Under the pieces are notes generated by a model, which was given only the letters and a program-made list of their open reading frames with translations, was not told the origin of the DNA and did not search any database. Both the position numbers and the translations under genes were made by a program. Source: Hetaerina americana (taxonomy: Eukaryota; Arthropoda; Insecta; Odonata; Calopterygidae). Taken from it: a stretch of DNA of 64,000 nucleotides. Every line of letters begins with the position of its first letter. The stretch's first letter is position 1. Positions 1-9,125 of this stretch are shown here, in pieces. The DNA lies in NCBI GenBank assembly GCA_022747635.1, contig JAKTNV010000007.1:9051497-9115496 (forward strand), given 5' to 3'.

Positions 1-297
1 GCCACACACCTTTTCGATGACACTCGGAGTACCATGTATATGTCCATGTATATGTACCATGTACCATGTATACGTCCATGGACTCACTCTAAAATCCTGT
101 ATCGAATTAAGCCATATTTTTTTCTCTACTTGCTCTTAACAAGTCTTCATATTCTCCAGCTAGTGTAAGTATACGTGGCTAATGGCTCCACCGACATTCT
201 TCCATGTACATATTTACATGTATAGACATACACACCTGCAAACGCACAAATCCACGAACCACGCATACACGTGGCCGCAAACACATAATTGCGTTAT

Positions 298-300
<3 letters not shown>
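1..300. other. Unassigned sequence
   Basis: No gene is recognisable. Positions 32-80 hold short direct repeats built on catgta and tatgtccatg, a small simple-sequence patch. The remainder is unremarkable and leads into the TA microsatellite. Confidence 0.5.

Positions 301-365
<65 letters not shown>
301..365. repeat. (TA)n microsatellite
   Basis: An uninterrupted alternating TA tract of about 65 bp. Open frames across it encode only Tyr-Ile repeats and are artefacts. No retroelement end could be recognised beside this tract, unlike several other TA tracts in the window. Confidence 0.98.
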
Positions 366-373
<8 letters not shown>

Positions 374-479
374 GTGGAACGAATCAAGGAAAAAACCGCC
401 TATCTGCGACTGATAAAAAAATGAGTGTCGCTCCATGGCCGAAGAACTCATAAATAACGTGAGCATACGAAGCTAATGG

Positions 480-960
480 GTTCCCCCCCTCCCTCCCTCC
501 TCCTCCCCCTGCTGCTAACTCCCCTTCCTTCCCACGAGGAGGTGGCGCGACTTCCCCCACCCCCGCCCTTTCACCCCCTCCCGCACCTTCCGCCCCCATC
601 TCGTAAGTCGTCTCGCGCGCCCTGGTGCTCTCGGGCCCAGAGATAAGGGGTCGTCGTCGGTGGGAAATTAAATGAAAGACGAACCTGCGGCAGCGAGGAG
701 TGGGAAAGAGGAGGGTGGGCGGGTGGGGGGTGGGTGAGAGGGAGGGAGCACTCACTCTCTCATGGGGGGAAATGCAACGCAATCGACGGCATAACTTCCA
801 GAATTCCACAGTGTAACGCCCCTTTTGGAATCAAGTTCACCCGCAATACGACATTCCCCCCAGACATCCGTAAAATCCCGTGCTCGCACCGCTATCGTGT
901 CCCTCCCTACCTCCTCCCCCCCACCCCCCCCCTGCCCACGGCGAGCCCTTTTTTCGAACA
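480..960. other. GC-rich, strand-asymmetric island
   Basis: A GC-rich block with C-rich runs (485-600), a G-rich run (700-760) and C runs again (900-940), with CpG dinucleotides present. Open frames through it give Pro/Arg/Gly-rich low-complexity peptides with no domain I recognise. It could be a promoter-type CpG island or simply a low-complexity block. I see no exon or splice evidence. Confidence 0.4.
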
Positions 961-1084
961 TTTCCTCAGGAACAAAATCACTTAATCACTTTCGAACCAC
1001 ACCAATGTGCGCGCCTCCTCACTCGGCACACGAAACTGCTGTTCGCATTTTCGGACGCGAAATTTGTCAGTCAGTGACTTCTAC

Positions 1085-1225
1085 ATCTACATGACACCCC
1101 GCAAGCCACCGCAGGGACTTTAGGCGGAATGTGTTAGGTCACCACCCGTATAAGAGAATAACACCACATGTAAAACCAACAAATTTATGCAAACCTCCAC
1201 CCACAGAGACAGACGTACGGGTATA
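1085..1225 (-). mobile_element. LINE-B 3' end, degraded
   Basis: Read on the minus strand, this ends in the motif shared by the LINE-B copies of this window: ggtgacctaacac, a GC-rich hairpin region, gcggtggcttgcggggt, then a gtagatgtag tail. The hairpin's left arm is decayed. The preceding 3' untranslated sequence (acatggtgttatt followed by acgggtggtgacc) matches the copies at 6520 and 42995. No coding sequence is left. Confidence 0.6.
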
Positions 1226-1227
1226 TA

Positions 1228-1505
1228 TAAACCATAAACACAGTAATCAACCCGAAGGTCGGTTTAGTAGGTGATGGTAGAGTTCACCCAGTACTAAGCC
1301 CGACGGCGTGTGAAATTCACACATCAGGGTAGGGGGGCCAGTCCCTTTCCCTGTGCCGGTTATGGTTTTCCAGGAAGACCTGGTACCCGAAAAATCACTT
1401 TAGCTTGGGTGGAGCTGCAGGTGCCCAGAGTGCCTTGCCCGGGAATAGAACCCGGGACCCTCTGGTCAGCAGTCCAACGCTATACCCACTGGACTACCAC
1501 GACAC
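1228..1505 (-). mobile_element. tRNA-derived SINE, family S1
   Basis: On the minus strand the head (1505 to about 1440) is tRNA-like. An A-box-like segment (tagtccagtgggtatagcg) is followed by a B box (ggttctattcc), so an RNA polymerase III promoter is expected. The body and 3' part match the copy at 58065-58330 along nearly the whole length and partial copies at 36650 and 48408. Left and right flanks (gtacgggtatatata and gtacgtatatatata) look like an imperfect TA-rich target duplication. It is not a functional tRNA gene because no acceptor stem closes it. Confidence 0.8.
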
Positions 1506-1516
1506 ATACCTGTACG

Positions 1517-1537
1517 TATATATATATATATATATAA
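1517..1537. repeat. (TA)n tract bordering SINE and LINE
   Basis: A 21-bp TA tract lies between the head of SINE S1 and the 3' terminus of the minus-strand LINE-C copy, followed by a T run at 1538-1549. Confidence 0.9.
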
Positions 1538-1545
1538 TTTTTTTT

Positions 1546-2092
1546 TTTAAGTAATCTACCGGTTAAGGTAGGTTTTTTGGATGGACACAACTACCAAACA
1601 AATATTTTATTACTCCTAACAAAACACAAAATCCATCATCCTACTCTATATCAGGTCCCTCTTCATCTCTGAGTACCTTCTTCCTCCCTTCATCCCGTCC
1701 AACATCCCTATCCTGTTCCTTCCCTTTCCTCTTTTGCCCAACATTCTCCCCTCTATCACAGTCTTCAACATCCCACTGCCGGTCAACACCCCCTTCATCC
1801 ACTTTTCCTGCCTCCATAGGAGTACTCCCAACAAACCCCTCTCTTCGCCCACCATACCAAGTACTTCCTCATTTGTTTTCTTCTCTGTCCATTTCACCTT
1901 CTCCATTCTTCTCCACACCCACATTTCAAAAGCCTCCAATCTACGTCTATCCTCCTGCTTCAATGACCACGTTTCTGCACCGTACATAGCTACGCTCCAT
2001 ATCAAAGTTTTTACGAGTCTTTTCTTAACATCCTTACTCAAAGTCCCTGTCATCAACTCCCTCCTCCTCGTGAAAGCCTCTTTGCCTAGTGC
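1546..2092 (-). pseudogene. LINE-C, 5'-truncated RT C-terminus and 3' end
   Basis: The minus-strand frame ending at 1646 is open back to the TA tract. It encodes the thumb/C-terminal part of an RTE-like reverse transcriptase: RRELMTGTLS, then SVAMYGAETWSLKQ, LEAFEMWVWRRMEK, NEEVLGMVGEER and MLKTVIEGRMLGKRGKGR. The palm domain with the catalytic aspartates is absent because the copy is 5'-truncated at the (TA)n at 2093. The 3' UTR ends in a short hairpin (ctacc, loop, ggtag) followed by ttac. This is the best-preserved C-terminal coding copy of the family here, with no stop in about 150 codons. Confidence 0.8.
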
Positions 2093-2093
2093 A

Positions 2094-2115
<22 letters not shown>
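2093..2115. repeat. (TA)n tract at LINE-C 5' truncation
   Basis: The TA tract directly abuts the truncated 5' side of the minus-strand LINE-C copy, so this copy has TA repeats on both sides. Confidence 0.9.
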
Positions 2116-2124
<9 letters not shown>

Positions 2125-3139
2125 TATTCATGCGAGACGTATAGGTACCTGTATATATTCATGCGAAAGCCTTTTTAACTTACACTCATGCAGATACATA
2201 TGCTGTCAACTAACATGCATACGCACCTACAAATGTAGTAAATACCTATCCAAAAACGTGCAAATTTGAATGTAAAAGTAAGTAGGGGGAATTCTACTGC
2301 CACGTGGACATGGAACTCATGGTGTTCGGAAAAAGGACGTGTGTTTCCCGAAACGACGAAACAATTAGACTCTTTTGGTTTTGCCTACCCTTTGACAATC
2401 CGAACTATTTTCACAGCTCCAACACATTTGCAGTTGACGGTCCTCCGTTGAGCGTAAAATTTTGGATTCCAATTTTTAGAAAACAGACGTGCATCTGGTC
2501 CACTATTACTATTTTGTCACAGCCCAAGTTTTAAAAAAAAGTGTACCAATTCCATCCTCTGGGTTTCTGACGCTGGATCGACCTCCATATTTAAACGTTG
2601 GCTGTGAAAGAAGCGGGTGGGCCCGACGGTTGAGTTAGCAACCGTGGACAATTAGCGGAGACACTTGAGAGGAGAGTGTGGCGAATCCTTGGGTAAGATG
2701 GCCTAAAAATACCGCGAAATCCTCTCGGGAATGCGGGGACTTGTCGGTGACCGACGCCAGACAATAGGCCGCGAATAACCGTGAGGGCAGGGGGAGGGGA
2801 TTGAAGGGGGGGGGGTGCGAGCCCTCCCTCGCCTCGAGTGGGGGTGGAGATGCCAGTGGTGGGTACAGTGGGCGTGGTGAGTATCGCTCCAGCGGGTGTG
2901 GTGCAGCGAAGGCCAAGGGAGGCCATCTAATCATTGCCCCGATGACCAGGAGTTGATTTATTTTCCTTTTTGTGGATTTTCATTAATCAGTCAACTCTAA
3001 TGGAACCCTCCAGAGTGAATTATTTTGGAGAAAGATTTTAATAAAATAGCTTAACTCATCTCATGAGAATAAACCCAATTGGGGAAATCGGTGGAGTTTC
3101 AGATCAATGCAGTACTTTCTCTCATAGTGAAGAAAAACT
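2116..3139. other. Unassigned, with GC-rich block
   Basis: 2116-2590 is AT-rich with nothing I can identify. 2590-2940 is GC-rich with a G run at 2806-2816 and a purine-rich upper strand. Its open frames are Pro-rich and unconvincing. 2941-3139 is again AT-rich. Confidence 0.4.
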
Positions 3140-3380
3140 AGGTGGGGAAACGTAATGAAAAAGTTAAGGAGAGGTGTTATTTTGCTCTTGTTAGACCTCA
3201 TTTGGAATATTCCGCAAGTATTTGGGATCCTTGGGAGAAACTTTGGCAAAAAGAATTAGATAAAGTCCAGAAATAATCAACCAGATTCGTTAAAAATTGT
3301 TATCATAAGAACACAAGTTTGACAGGTCTCTTAGGGGATAAAGGATACAGCTCAATCGAACTTGTCACCCTCAAAGTTTT
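3140..3380 (+). pseudogene. LINE RT C-terminal fragment (CR1/L2-like)
   Basis: One plus frame reads RCYFALVRPHLEYSASIWDP and then LDKVQK followed by a stop. This is the conserved 'RPxLEYaxxvWDP ... VQRxaaRF' region after the palm of CR1/L2/Jockey-type reverse transcriptases. After the stop and small frame changes it continues with TRFVKNCYHKN, TSLTGLLGDKGY and SIELVTL. It resembles the LINE-B copies at 17200 and 35760 but is more diverged. Confidence 0.65.
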
Positions 3381-3394
3381 TGTCTCTGTTCATC

Positions 3395-3640
3395 AGTCAG
3401 CAAAACAAAACTTCACGCACACACGCTGATCCTCTATCCCCTTCATTGCTGACGCGGCGATGAACCGGTTAAGACACGTACCGCTTCTGCTGCGCAACGA
3501 CTCGACGTAAACAAACGCAACACCTTTCGTTTTAGTCGTCAGATGTGTCGCTTGCTGGAACATTGTGTCTCGTTTTGATCCGTTGAACGGTTTGAACACA
3601 ATAAAACCAGTCCGATCTTTTTTTGATTACACTTTTTACT
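3395..3640 (-). pseudogene. Possible mariner 5' end and transposase N-terminus
   Basis: On the minus strand, a leader-like stretch is followed by a peptide containing IEDQRVCVKFCFAD and a stop. It resembles the start of mariner transposases, where an 'EQR..lKFC.K' helix opens the helix-turn-helix domain. Only this N-terminal scrap remains. No terminal inverted repeat was found, so the call is tentative. Confidence 0.35.
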
Positions 3641-3997
3641 CAATCTTTCCCCGAACAATCAGAAATGATAATATTAAAAAACCTAAGTCACTTTAGAAAT
3701 ATTGAAAACATTGAATTTACAAGTCGGAACAAAACTAAATATTGCAGAGACATCAGGTATGTTTGTACGTAAGCGGCACACTGAGTTCATGCACAAAAGA
3801 TCCAGCTATTTAAAAGCGAAAAGGAACCTCTGCAGATTGCGGCTTACTCTCGAAGATAGACCTCTTATTGGAGTGGCGTTAACAATTATATATATTAAAA
3901 TGTGCACTCAGACGAGGTTGTGGGAAAAAAAAGAGAAGCAAGACAAACTCTAAAACAGATAGAATGGAATAAGAAAACTCAGAACAGGTCAAATACG
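3641..3997. other. Unassigned AT-rich sequence
   Basis: A short plus-strand frame (3702-3953) is lysine-rich and matches nothing I recognise. No repeats or terminal structures were seen. Confidence 0.4.
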
Positions 3998-4014
3998 TAC
4001 ATGGGTTAATCCTT

Positions 4015-4362
4015 AGGCTTTCGCGACGTCTATCTGACAATGGATCCATGCTGCTTCCGGGAATTATAGTGCTGGCAAGAGAAAGGCGCTATTTTCCGAG
4101 ACTCTTAAGAGAGGCAGTGGAAATTATGAGGAATCCAACAATTTCAACCCTGAGGACGGCTATACCCTGACTTCCTATTCCCCGCCAAGAAAGAGCCAAT
4201 CAGAGAGCTCCCGGCCAGTCAGCGTCTCCTATATACGAGTAAAGCGGTCAAACCGCAACGCAGATCACTTCGACCTGAAGATGCCTCCGGGACTGGGGGC
4301 GAAACAGTTGTCCATCAACTCACCTGCGCGACGGAAATTCCCGGGAGCAGCATGGATCCACA
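4015..4362 (+). mobile_element. Penelope-like element, C-terminus and 3' region
   Basis: The plus strand encodes RERRYFPRLLREAVEI and, after a frame change, NFNPEDGYTLTSYSPPRK. This is the C-terminal pattern of Penelope-like proteins (R..REAvEI....NfN.edGy.L). About 100 bp further on, CTGAAGA is followed by a GC-rich hairpin and GAAAC (4274-4306), a motif typical of Penelope-like 3' regions. An imperfect 26-bp inverted pair lies at about 4040-4066 and 4337-4363. The fragment abuts LINE-A directly. Confidence 0.6.
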
Positions 4363-4365
4363 TTC

Positions 4366-5645
4366 AAATACTGTAAACTAATGGAGAAGAAGGTCGCAAA
4401 ATATCTACGTGACCACTGGGAGGATAAGGACTGGCTATTTAAATACCAACATGGCTTTCGCAAAGGGTACTCATGCGAAACCCAACTACTTGGACTCTGC
4501 CAGGAAATATCAGACTGCTTAGACAAAGGTAAAGAAATAGATGCAGTTATACTCGACTTCTCAAAAGCCTTCGACAGGGTTCCCCATGACAGATTGTTAG
4601 AAAAAATTGGAAAACTAAATATTGATAAAAGAGTACTACTATGGACGAAGGCCTTCCTACAAGATAGAACCCAGCAGGTTCGTGTTGGACACAAAATTTC
4701 AGAAGAAACCCGCGTCACATCCGGAGTACCTCAGGGTAGCGTGCTTGGTCCTCCTCTGTTTCTTTGTTACGTGAATGACCTTGCTGAATGTGTCAATTCC
4801 AAAATACGATTGTTCGCTGATGACTGTATACTCTATAGGGAAATCAGCAGCAGCAGTGATCGCGACGTTCTGCAGGGTGACATAGATAACGTGGCTAATT
4901 GGATCAAAATCAACAAAATGGAGATAAACATTGCAAAAACTATCCATATCTCATTCTCAAAAAGGAAGGCAGGTGAGGGAAGGGTATATAATCCCATTTC
5001 TCCCATTATAAAATAATGGGAGAAATGATTGTAACAAAAGATAATTGTAAATATCTAGGGGTACACCTAAGTAAAGACTTAGGGTGGGGACTTCACACAG
5101 ATTATGTGGTAGGCAAGGCCTTTAAATCGCTCCACTGGGTAATGCGGAGCCTTAAAGGAAGCACTAAATCAACTAAAGAATTGGCCTACAAAACAATTGT
5201 AAGGCCTATTGTCGAATATGCGACCACAGTATGGGATCCCTTTGAAATAGGGCATGTGAAAAAATTAGAAGCAGTGCAAAGAAAGGCTGCCAGGTACGTT
5301 TTAGGGCGACATAGGCAGACTGACAGTGTAAGCGACATGCTAGGTTCACTAGGATGGGGGTCACTAAAGAACAGACGGAAGCTGAATAGACTGTGTGCTA
5401 TTTTTAAAATATTGAAAGCTGACGGAGGCTGGAAAGAACTGAACGAGAGTGTAAATAAGCCATGTTATCTCGGCAGGAATGATCACCCGCTTAAAATCAA
5501 ATACATGCCCCAAAAGACAAACACCGCCAAGTTTTCGTTCCTAAATATGGGAATCAAAGAGTGGAACCAGCTGCCTGATGAACTCTTTAAGCCCTTACCC
5601 AAAAGCATTAAATCATTTAGGCGTGAATGTAAAAGGTATACATGA
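4366..5645 (+). pseudogene. Reverse transcriptase of LINE-A, broken once
   Basis: 4381-5016 encodes the RT fingers and palm: HGFRKGYSCETQL, VILDFSKAFDRVPHD (motif A with catalytic Asp), TSGVPQGSVLGPPLF (motif B) and IRLFADDCILY (motif C, the FADD box). 5016-5645 continues in another frame with YLGVHLSKDLGW, RPIVEYATTVWDP, VQRKAARYVLGR and the terminal WNQLPDEL...SFRREC typical of the L2/CR1 group. The two frames meet at taatg (5014-5018), inside a perfect hairpin. All three catalytic aspartates are present. The endonuclease and the first RT motifs are missing. A full ORF2 of this kind would be about 900-1000 residues. Confidence 0.9.
4995..5027. repeat. Perfect 15-bp palindrome with 3-nt loop
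   Basis: The arm CATTTCTCCCATTAT (4995-5009) is followed by aaa and its exact reverse complement (5013-5027). It spans the point where the LINE-A reading frame breaks. Related RTs show no conserved sequence requirement here, so this looks like a mutation product rather than a family feature. Confidence 0.9.
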
Positions 5646-5805
5646 TGGGATTGTTCAATGCAATACGGCAGAAGGTGTATGGCTGTATCAAAATATATTG
5701 TTTCTTATTATTTTTTTTATTTTGTAAGTCTATTATATGACTAAATGACACTATGATATGTTTTAAGACTGACTACTGCATAGTTTATAGCTCTTGTTAT
5801 ATCAT

Positions 5806-5863
5806 GTCATTGCCACCCGGCTTATCGCCTAGCAGCAATGTATCCTAAATAAATAAAAAAATA
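5806..5863 (+). other. LINE-A 3' terminal hairpin and tail
   Basis: cattgc (5806) and gcaatg (5836) can pair around an inner ggcttatcgcc hairpin, followed within 15 nt by the aaataaataaa tail. Such terminal stem-loops are recognised by the RT in L2/CR1-type elements. The role here is inferred. Confidence 0.5.
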
Positions 5864-5974
5864 CATGGGTGCCACACTGACATCAAATTGTTCTTGGGGC
5901 AATCGCATCAGGAGAATTTGCGGGTTAGCACTGAAGTATATAGGTTTCGTCCGACAGTTTGTGTGGAAAGATAA

Positions 5975-6130
5975 TGAAAAAGGAAGAGTGACGTGTTACT
6001 CCATTTTAGTTGGGCCACATTGGTAAATACGCGGAAAGTACGTGTATTCATGATCCATGGGAGATAACGTTGTATGAGGAATTGGAAAATGATCTGCAAA
6101 CGCACGCTAGACTTGTTAAAAATTGTCGTA
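5975..6130 (+). pseudogene. LINE RT C-terminal fragment
   Basis: The plus frame reads ECYSILVGPHWKYAEST...HDPWE followed by LYEELENDLQTHARLVKNC. It is a decayed version of the 'RPHLEYAaxxWDPwE ... ELexVQrraARFVKN' block seen in the 3140 copy. It lies just beyond the LINE-A insertion and is probably older. Confidence 0.55.
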
Positions 6131-6515
6131 AGGGAAAAATTTTACCTTTAGATCCTTCCCCTTCAAAGAAGAAGTTTCCCATTCAGCAATTAAGTTAAAC
6201 CTTTTCAACATTTCGAAGGAATTTTGCATTGCGAAGAAACGATTGTGTGCTCGGGTGTTTGGATTTGCCATAACTGTTTCTTTTGTTTTAGAACCCAACG
6301 TAGGGCCAACGAAGCAATTTTAGATTTTGCGCCAAATAAATGAATGAAAAGTTTACCTATCGAAAAAGATGGAGGATCCGGTGAGAAGGCGCTAATTTGG
6401 AGAAGACGACGTAAAAGGTACAATTGGCGGGAGAGAGAAACAAAACCGAAGGCAATGCCCTCTCACGAAACACGCATGGCATAGAGCATTTAAATAATTC
6501 CTTCCATATTCATCT
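6131..6515. other. Unassigned
   Basis: AT-rich sequence follows the LINE fragment. Short frames on both strands are not recognisable and no repeat structure was seen. Confidence 0.4.
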
Positions 6516-6519
6516 ACAT

Positions 6520-6700
6520 ACATAATACCCCGCAATATGCCGCGGGGGCGTATGGTGCTACGTCACCGCTCGTAAAACAGAATAAAACCACATTTAAAAC
6601 CAAATTACGTTACCTCTACACAAATATTAGTTTAATCATTCAATCGACAATTTTTAATCACACGAATGAAAGTACTTACATGCAATAATATTCAAACAAA
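6520..6700 (-). mobile_element. LINE-B 3' end, degraded
   Basis: The minus strand ends with the family pattern: a cggtgac box, decayed hairpin arms, gcggggtatta, then tgtatgtagatga. The upstream 3' UTR (acatgtaagtac...gaatattattgcatg in minus orientation) matches the corresponding part of the copy at 43140-43180. No coding sequence is left. Confidence 0.6.
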
Positions 6701-7970
6701 GGATAAGCTCACAGCTGGAAGAAATGAGGGTGTCATTTTGTCATCCGAAGAGAAAGATCGCCAGTTATGGAAAAAGAGAGCGCAGGATATTTAGAAAGAT
6801 TCGGTAAGAGGAGAGGCCATTTCGCGGAAAGAAAAAAAAATCAAATATTGAGACAAAGCATTAGCTTTTGGATCCGAAAAAATTCGTCATGTTACACCCA
6901 ACGGAATCTACGCCTGCGAGCTGAGGAAGATTAAGTATAATCAGTGAAGGGCAAAAGCGATTTGGTATAAAGGTAATGCTGAAGGCTGACGAAGATCAAT
7001 GTAAAGGAGGAACCCACGAAGAAATCACAATGGGTAAAGGGACAGGCTAATCGGGCATATTTTGGGGGGAGACGGCGACGACGGGAGGGCAAGGGCGATA
7101 GGAGCGGGGAGAAGGGAATGGGTGGGAGGACACCGGTCGGCGCTCGCGAAACAGCTGAGAGCAAATAGGAGTGGGAGAGGATGGGAGGGGGGGGGCGAAG
7201 ATTAACTGCCTCAAACTGATGGAGATTATTAGGGATGGCGTAGAAAAAGGGGAAAATGAAATCTTACGGCCTTAATGTCTTAAATAATGCGGGGGAATAC
7301 CCGTCATCAAGGCCGTGGAGTGTTTTCCATCAAAGGTTTAAGCAATGAATGTTTTGTAGTGATTAGCGTGGAATTTTAATCCCTCTCCGGACATCAACTT
7401 GCACATGAAGAGCTCACGCAGGTAGTGGTGCATGAACTCCAGCTATGCACGCTCTTGTGACGCATGGTGAAATGAATTCCTCGCCAGGGATGACCTGAAA
7501 TGCCCAGCACACTCCTATCAGATGTCCTTTCAAAGGCTTTTAGGTTATGACCACGCAAAGAGACGCGTGAATGGACCCAAGAACGTTACGCATGAGCCCA
7601 CGTGCACAGTAGGTGATTGATCCGTGATGAAATCAATCCCACCACAGTGTCCCACTCACCAGATTCACGCTACTAATCACACTTCTAGGCTCGCGAAGTA
7701 TTTAACGAGATGTCCCGAATATCAAAACCAGATCGGGGTGACTTCTACACAAACGTACCGGTTGGTTGCATGCAGACGCGGTCGAAAGACCGACAACGGA
7801 AGGCTATGGCCTTTAAGTCAAGGTGAAAACTGAATAAAAAGCTCTATTGTAGGAAAGCAAGAAATGAGGAAAGGAAATGAGTCACGGAGGGTGACCGGCG
7901 GCCCAGTTCCTTACCTTCACGTTCGTGTCAAACACTTCACGTGTCTTTAGGAGAATTTTGCCACTTTATT
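6701..7970. other. Unassigned, with purine-rich block
   Basis: No element is recognised. 7060-7200 is G/A-rich with a gggaggggggggg run. The remainder is mixed sequence. Frames at 6931-7164 (minus) and 7624-7833 (plus) match nothing I know. Confidence 0.4.
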
Positions 7971-7984
7971 AAAGAAATTAGAAT

Positions 7985-8340
7985 TTATGGTAGTGGATGG
8001 TGGTAACCGTTACTGTTACCGATGTCAATTCGTGCCGCTTCCATCCACCAGCACCCTTTACTGTCGCTGGGTATTGACTTCGCCATAGTTTGAAATCAAA
8101 CTATGGCGAAGGCACACTGGATTAAAAAATCCGGTGTGCATGCATTAGATGACGTTTCTTCGATTCCAATTATATTCTTCCCTCCTGAGGAACATAGACA
8201 CCACGCCCGACGTTCGGCGTCCAAATGGTATCGAACAACACAGGCACCAGTGTCCACGGTGACACTGGCGCCTTTCGCGGTCAAAAGGCACAAGAGACAA
8301 GCGACGTCCTGCGTGAAAAAGACGTCCGAATGCATTTAAA
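7985..8340. repeat. Cluster of palindromes
   Basis: 8078-8092 and 8097-8111 form a perfect 15-bp inverted repeat (CTTCGCCATAGTTTG) with loop aaat. 8243-8254 and 8261-8272 form a 12-bp inverted repeat (GGCACCAGTGTC) with one mismatch and a 6-nt loop. gtggatgg near 7994 is complementary to ccatccac at about 8041, and GGTAAC/GTTACC pair around 8003-8021. The cluster could be a fold-back element or several independent events. The frame at 8103-8339 runs through it and is unlikely to be a gene. Confidence 0.6.
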
Positions 8341-8690
8341 AAAGTGACGAACGTATGGCGTCAGACGCAGCCGCAGGTGGGAAGCAAGAGATGGGATCCC
8401 CTCGAGACATGGGGATTGCATTAGAGAGTGGCAACCTAATGGAAAAAAATGTAAATTATTCGAGTTTGACGCTAATACTGAGGAAGTAATTGTGAAACCG
8501 CGATATTATACGGTACTGGACGACGGCACGAGGCATAGGCTGTCATAAGAAGCTACAGATAAAATTCTTTTTATCTTACACGCGTTAACAACAGAAGATA
8601 ATGTATATAATTTTCATTCAAGGCATTGTACCTGTCAAATGTGGGCTTTAGACGGTCCCTGGCCACTGTTATCTCCTGCGTAGTATGAGA
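8341..8690. other. Unassigned
   Basis: Mixed sequence with no recognised motif, repeat or coding similarity. Confidence 0.4.
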
Positions 8691-8694
8691 ACTT

Positions 8695-9125
8695 CCTCTT
8701 GTGTAACCCACGTCATTTTCCTTCTTTATTTCTTCCTAACTTCTGCCTGACTCCATGCTGTCTATTCTCTTCTCTCCTCTGCACCGTTTACCCAACCCAT
8801 TCTCCCTTCTTTCGCGGCTTTCAACAAGGCTTTCCTCTTTTTTCCATCCATTTTCTCAGTCTCTTTTCCCCAGTTCCTTCTTCTCTTCCACTATACTTTT
8901 TATATCCTCGGCATTAGTCTTCTTCTCTATCCAATTTACTATATCATTTCTTCGCCAAACTCACTCCCCAAAAACCTCTAATCTATGCTCGTCCATTTTT
9001 TCTCAAGGACCAGGAATCCAATTCGTATTAGTATTTACAGACGTCCTGGAGTCTTTCTATAACGCACTTGTCATCAGTTCTCTTCTTCTTGTAAATGTTT
9101 CTATCGCTAATGCAATTTTTCACTA
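8695..9125 (-). pseudogene. LINE-C-like C-terminal fragment, heavily decayed
   Basis: Minus-strand reading gives AIETFTRRRELMTSAL at about 9117, matching the start of the LINE-C fragment at 2092. It then passes through several stops to a basic region resembling the C-terminal KWMEK...GKR block. The upper strand is pyrimidine-rich as in other minus-strand LINE-C copies. It is older than the 1546 copy. Confidence 0.55.

Larger units (their letters stand above)
4363..5863 (+). mobile_element. LINE-A, 5'-truncated L2/CR1-like retrotransposon
   Basis: This element covers RT motifs, the C-terminal domain, a 3' UTR and a tail. The 5' boundary falls inside the RT domain next to the Penelope-like fragment. 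The 3' end is aaataaataaaaaaa, typical of L2/CR1 elements with short-repeat tails. A 9-bp direct repeat, tacatgggt, occurs at 3998-4006 and 5864-5872. If it is a target duplication, it encloses both this LINE and the Penelope-like piece. Confidence 0.8.

Noticed and set aside
182..466. Open frames with long Tyr-Ile repeats through TA tracts (also at 38882, 39248, 48859 and 58168)
   Set aside because: Alternating TA codes for Tyr-Ile in frames without stops; these are microsatellite artefacts.
384..809. Long frame through the GC-rich block (141 residues, minus)
   Set aside because: Composition keeps both strands open; the product is Arg/Gly/Pro-rich with no domain and the frame begins inside the TA-flanking sequence.
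1440..1505. A functional tRNA gene (also at 35411 and 58265)
   Set aside because: A and B boxes are present, but no acceptor stem closes the structure and each is fused to a repeated body shared with other copies, so these are SINE heads.
1734..2144. 136-residue plus-strand frame
   Set aside because: Antisense to the well-supported minus-strand LINE-C coding sequence.
4274..4320. A complete hammerhead ribozyme after the Penelope-like fragment
   Set aside because: The core-like CTGAAGA...GAAAC and a possible short stem III are there, but the bases that should form stem I do not pair and an extra nucleotide precedes stem II. Kept only as a motif.
5014..5018. Programmed termination-reinitiation (taatg) between two LINE-A frames
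   Set aside because: The overlap falls inside a perfect palindrome that looks like a local mutation, and the protein is continuous across the break in related RTs.
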